Source of the DNA: JBAZZQ01 sp041658725
Lineage (GTDB): Bacteria > Planctomycetota > Phycisphaerae > JAAYCJ01
DNA: 64,000 bases
Reading direction: 5' to 3'
NCBI GenBank assembly: GCA_041658725.1
Contig: JBAZZQ010000008.1
Span: forward strand, 21,786 to 85,785
Shown here: piece by piece, positions 61,458 through 64,000 of the stretch
Layout: each line of letters begins with the position of its first letter
Position numbering within the stretch: position 1 is the stretch's first letter
The notes under the pieces: generated by a model
Databases searched by the model: none
Seen by the model: the letters and a program-made list of their open reading frames with translations, nothing else
What the model was told of the DNA's origin: nothing
Position numbers and translations under genes: made by a program

Positions 61458-62765
61458 ATGTTGTCCATGTTTTTAAAAGAAAGCAAAACGATGAAAAGCA
61501 AGCTGTTCATTATCGGATTAATGCTTACATGCTCATTTAATTCCCAGCCAGTATTTGCAGAAACAACGGTTGAAAATTCAACATTGCAAAAAGTGTTTAA
61601 GTCCATGACGCCGTCTATTAATGACCTCGGTTTATCGGCTACCTTTGTTCGTACAGAATATCCGGCTCAAAGTCTAAAAAATCTATCTGCCGACACGAAA
61701 CTTAGTCCTGATCAAACAATAATAAATGACGTGTTGGTTAATAACCAGGGAATAAAGGAATCTGTCCGTGCTTCACGAAAGGCCACGGGATTATTAAAAG
61801 AAGGCACCTTTCATCTTTCATGCAATGAAAATGGAAGCCGAAGCTATGATAGTAAAAATAAGATAGGCGTAACCTCAAGAAACTCCGCAAAGAATATAAA
61901 TTACTTGTCTCATATTCTTAGTCCGGACATTGGGACGGTAAAAAGCCGGTTTATCTCCCGTGGAAAACCAGCTTTTTTGCAAAAATTAAAAACCGCCACA
62001 ATTTTGGAAGAAACCAACCAGGATGATTCCATCAAACTCGAAGGGGAATACAAAAATTCAGATCCTGAACGGTATTTTGAGGTTACCGTTACGCCAAAAT
62101 ACAACTATTCCATTACGAATATAGTTGAATATGACAAGAACAAACGTATTTTGACTGTTATTGTTTCGGACAATTTCAGATCGATTAAAAACGATTCCTC
62201 AGAAATATGGTTACCCCAAACTATTCTCCAAAAGAAATATGTATACGACGATTATCGAGGGAACACCATGCAAATGAGCAAATTGGATATCCTTGATCCA
62301 AAGTTTATTCGGGTAGAACCATCTGATTTTGTTTTAGCCTTTCCGTCCGGTGCCAAGGTGATACAAGACAATACGCTGGGGATTAACTTTGGAGAAGTGC
62401 AAAAAATGCAGGAAACCGCAACATTACAAGCGATTAGCGAGATGGCGACCAAAACTCCTTTATCCGATGATAAAGGACAAGAGCTTATCGCACGAACTCA
62501 GAAAAAATACAAACAGGAGAGTTCTACGACTCAAAACCCAAAAACAAATACATCGCAAAAAGAAAAGTTCTTCACCCAAAACGAACGAGAGATTGCCCGA
62601 ACCCTTGAAATGCCGGTATCGACCTTACGTTATGTTTTAACACGAGTGATTTGTGGATTGCTGATTATTGTTCTTGGTGGTATTGGTTTTCGCGTTTATC
62701 GAAAAAAGATGCAATTTAAAAAAACAAGAACGTCTGGGGAAGTTGAATACGTAAAGGAGGTGTGA
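61458..62765 (+). CDS. exported, C-terminally anchored protein of unknown function
   Basis: 435 aa; ATG at 61458 (AAAGGA upstream) or 61491 directly before the signal peptide MKSKLFIIGLMLTCSFNSQPVFA. The middle (about 40-330) is rich in beta-strand-like segments with YFEVTVTPKYNY, KRILTVIVSDNFRS and a PSGAKVIQDNTLGINF block; a single hydrophobic segment near the end (VICGLLIIVLGGIGFRVY) with a basic tail anchors it. It is AT-rich compared with the genes before 61 kb. I do not recognise a family; the arrangement resembles periplasmic LolA-like domain proteins of planctomycetes. Confidence 0.7.
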   Translation: MLSMFLKESKTMKSKLFIIGLMLTCSFNSQPVFAETTVENSTLQKVFKSMTPSINDLGLSATFVRTEYPAQSLKNLSADTKLSPDQTIINDVLVNNQGIKESVRASRKATGLLKEGTFHLSCNENGSRSYDSKNKIGVTSRNSAKNINYLSHILSPDIGTVKSRFISRGKPAFLQKLKTATILEETNQDDSIKLEGEYKNSDPERYFEVTVTPKYNYSITNIVEYDKNKRILTVIVSDNFRSIKNDSSEIWLPQTILQKKYVYDDYRGNTMQMSKLDILDPKFIRVEPSDFVLAFPSGAKVIQDNTLGINFGEVQKMQETATLQAISEMATKTPLSDDKGQELIARTQKKYKQESSTTQNPKTNTSQKEKFFTQNEREIARTLEMPVSTLRYVLTRVICGLLIIVLGGIGFRVYRKKMQFKKTRTSGEVEYVKEV

Positions 62766-62837
62766 AGAAAAACAAAAAATAAAATTGTCGTGCGAAGAAA
62801 CACAATTGGAGTCGTTTTTTTTAAGAGGAGCTATACA

Positions 62838-63593
62838 ATGAAATTTAAAAAAGGTTATTTGGCTTGTATCGGTTTTTTGTTTTTGTTTTCCTGGGTAAAT
62901 CAATCAAACGCCTACACAGCCCAGGAGATTGTTGATTCCGTCATTGACGAACTTGATAATGTTGCCGATTATCAAGCTACGGTGGATGCAGATTTCTCTA
63001 TCGCGGTTATTGACGATATGTCCGGCGGAACGATCAAATGGAAACGAAATAGTGGGACATGGAAAACAAGTATTCTGGGGGGATCGCCATATACATATAA
63101 TAAGTCAATTTGCGATGGCACCGGATATAATATTTATGACAATTCCAGTGATCCAAATTCCTTTTATTATGTATCCGTAAGTGGCCAGGCCCCTTTTATC
63201 CGTGGACAAACTGCCGCTGATATGTTCAATATGGAGAAGATTCTCGGCGTCGAAACCTGGTCGAGAGATAATGATACCGTTACCGTCAATAATGTTTCCT
63301 GCTATCACGTGTATACGTCAAAATCGAGCGATAATTATGAAGTATGGATCGATGAAGCGACAAGAACAAAAGTTATTCGTTCAAAATGGATAGCGGGTGG
63401 AGATGATCCACACTCTTGGGTGCTTGATTATAGCGATTACACCGATGTAGAAAATACGGCACAATTTCCGGGGACAATCGTTGCAACACGTTACGACGAC
63501 AGCGCGGAAGAATATTCCATTACTTGGACGTTTAGCGATATCAACATAAACGAATCTTTGGCGGATTCGATTTTTCAAATCCAAACACCATAA
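62838..63593 (+). CDS. exported LolA/LppX-like protein
   Basis: A 251-aa protein (ATG at 62838 with GAGGAG) with signal peptide (about 1-24, ending SNA). The first mature segment AQEIVDSVIDELDNVADYQATV and the alternating strands with VNNVSCYHVYTSKSSDNYEVWIDEATRTKVI (parts: CYHVYT, YEVWIDEATRTKV) fit the LolA/LppX/RseB fold, which shields lipids or peptides in the periplasm. No lipobox. It follows the anchored 61458 protein by 72 bp on the same strand and is likewise AT-rich. The family call is by fold pattern and uncertain. Confidence 0.6.
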   Translation: MKFKKGYLACIGFLFLFSWVNQSNAYTAQEIVDSVIDELDNVADYQATVDADFSIAVIDDMSGGTIKWKRNSGTWKTSILGGSPYTYNKSICDGTGYNIYDNSSDPNSFYYVSVSGQAPFIRGQTAADMFNMEKILGVETWSRDNDTVTVNNVSCYHVYTSKSSDNYEVWIDEATRTKVIRSKWIAGGDDPHSWVLDYSDYTDVENTAQFPGTIVATRYDDSAEEYSITWTFSDININESLADSIFQIQTP

Positions 63594-63625
63594 TTTCCAT
63601 AAACACATTTAAAAGTGAGGTTAAA

Positions 63626-63871
63626 ATGATTACAGTGAAAAAAAACTTAGGACGAAAATGTGTCCTTTCTTTGGCCATGTTTGTTGTTTTATTGATCATA
63701 AGCTTATCTGGGAGTTGTCAGCAACCCCAACGGCCTCAGCCAATTACTCCTACGTGTTACCATCATATGGTTCAGAACGTTATATGGTGTCGAGGTATAG
63801 ATTGCAATGGACACTATTATTTTTATCAACTTACACGCAATCAGTGTGAATATTGTGGATATCCTTATTAA
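63626..63871 (+). CDS. small lipoprotein, Cys-rich
   Basis: An 81-aa protein: signal peptide with a lipobox LSGSC (Cys31) for lipid attachment, then a short Pro/Gln-rich linker (QQPQRPQPITP) and a small domain with five more Cys and several Tyr/His (CYHHMVQNVIWCRGIDC, NQCEYCGYPY). The spacing suggests disulphides or a bound metal. GTGAGG precedes the ATG. It is the third of a co-directional group of exported proteins. Function unknown. Confidence 0.65.
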   Translation: MITVKKNLGRKCVLSLAMFVVLLIISLSGSCQQPQRPQPITPTCYHHMVQNVIWCRGIDCNGHYYFYQLTRNQCEYCGYPY

Positions 63872-63987
63872 TAATTAAGGGTGTAGTTTCCATTTTACGT
63901 TGAAAATTTGAAAAACAGACCCCTTCTCTTTAGGATGTAACTTTCTGAAACAATGGAGGTTACAGGCCCAAAGGAAAGGAGTCCGAA

Positions 63988-64000
63988 ATGATTGTACCAC
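63988..64000 (+). CDS. start of a gene cut by the window edge
   Basis: An ATG at 63988 with a good AAGGAG site five bases upstream; only MIVP is within the window. Nothing can be said about its product. Confidence 0.4.

Overview
The window reads as a chromosomal segment of a Gram-negative, probably anaerobic, polysaccharide-degrading bacterium, most likely a planctomycete of the Phycisphaerae type. The grounds are indirect: dockerin-like modules ending in the DLxIVLxNM pattern, many Gfo/Idh/MocA and uroporphyrinogen-decarboxylase-like proteins, an LpxL-type acyltransferase, a GxxExxY protein, and many dispersed palindromic repeats. No rRNA or other strong phylogenetic marker is present, and Lentisphaerae or Verrucomicrobia relatives cannot be excluded.

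Layout. 0-10 kb: an acyltransferase, a CHASE4/HAMP/triple-PAS hybrid histidine kinase, a small Cys-rich protein, a DUF486 membrane protein, clpS, rnpA-yidD, a GNAT protein and an RCC1-repeat protein with a C-terminal dockerin. Two short MITE-like elements sit in the gaps. 10.2-21.9 kb: one long co-directional run led by a DeoR-type regulator with a near-consensus promoter and a palindromic operator. It holds a class III aminotransferase, two Gfo/Idh/MocA oxidoreductases, a FGGY kinase, an AraA-like isomerase, a class I aldolase, two UroD-like proteins and an amidohydrolase. 22-26.2 kb: a second unit led by an XRE-cupin regulator (DegT aminotransferase, hydroxypyruvate-isomerase-like protein, non-pyrrolysine MttB-family methyltransferase). 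26.3-33.4 kb: cytoplasmic GH29 fucosidase, a phosphatase, an L-fucose-isomerase-like protein, a CPBP protease, and a divergent UroD-like/epimerase pair. Together 10-33 kb looks like a deoxysugar (fucose-like) catabolic region with possible methyl-transfer chemistry, but with no recognisable transporter or corrinoid protein.

33.8-46 kb: a tRNA-Met flanked by an integrase remnant and a probable group II intron 5' fragment, then the conserved ybeY-pgpH-phoH-cdsA-uppS block (minus strand), into which another UroD-like gene is inserted in opposite orientation, a GxxExxY cassette bounded by inverted repeats, and purA. A 379-bp segment carrying the 3' part of ybeY is duplicated in inverted orientation 9 kb away, where it is fused in frame to the start of an IS66-type transposase. 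Next to it lies an AT-rich, complete type II restriction-modification system (methyltransferase, ScaI-like endonuclease, controller protein) with matching operator-like sites before the M and C genes.

46-64 kb: a double-dockerin secreted protein, a lone FliN/SpoA-domain protein, CCA-adding enzyme, cinA, metY-cysK (sulfur amino acids), dnaE, a GH4 glycosidase, a MATE transporter, a CAP-domain secreted protein overlapping an unknown gene, and an AT-rich trio of exported proteins of unknown function. All assignments come from reading motifs by eye; no database search was possible.
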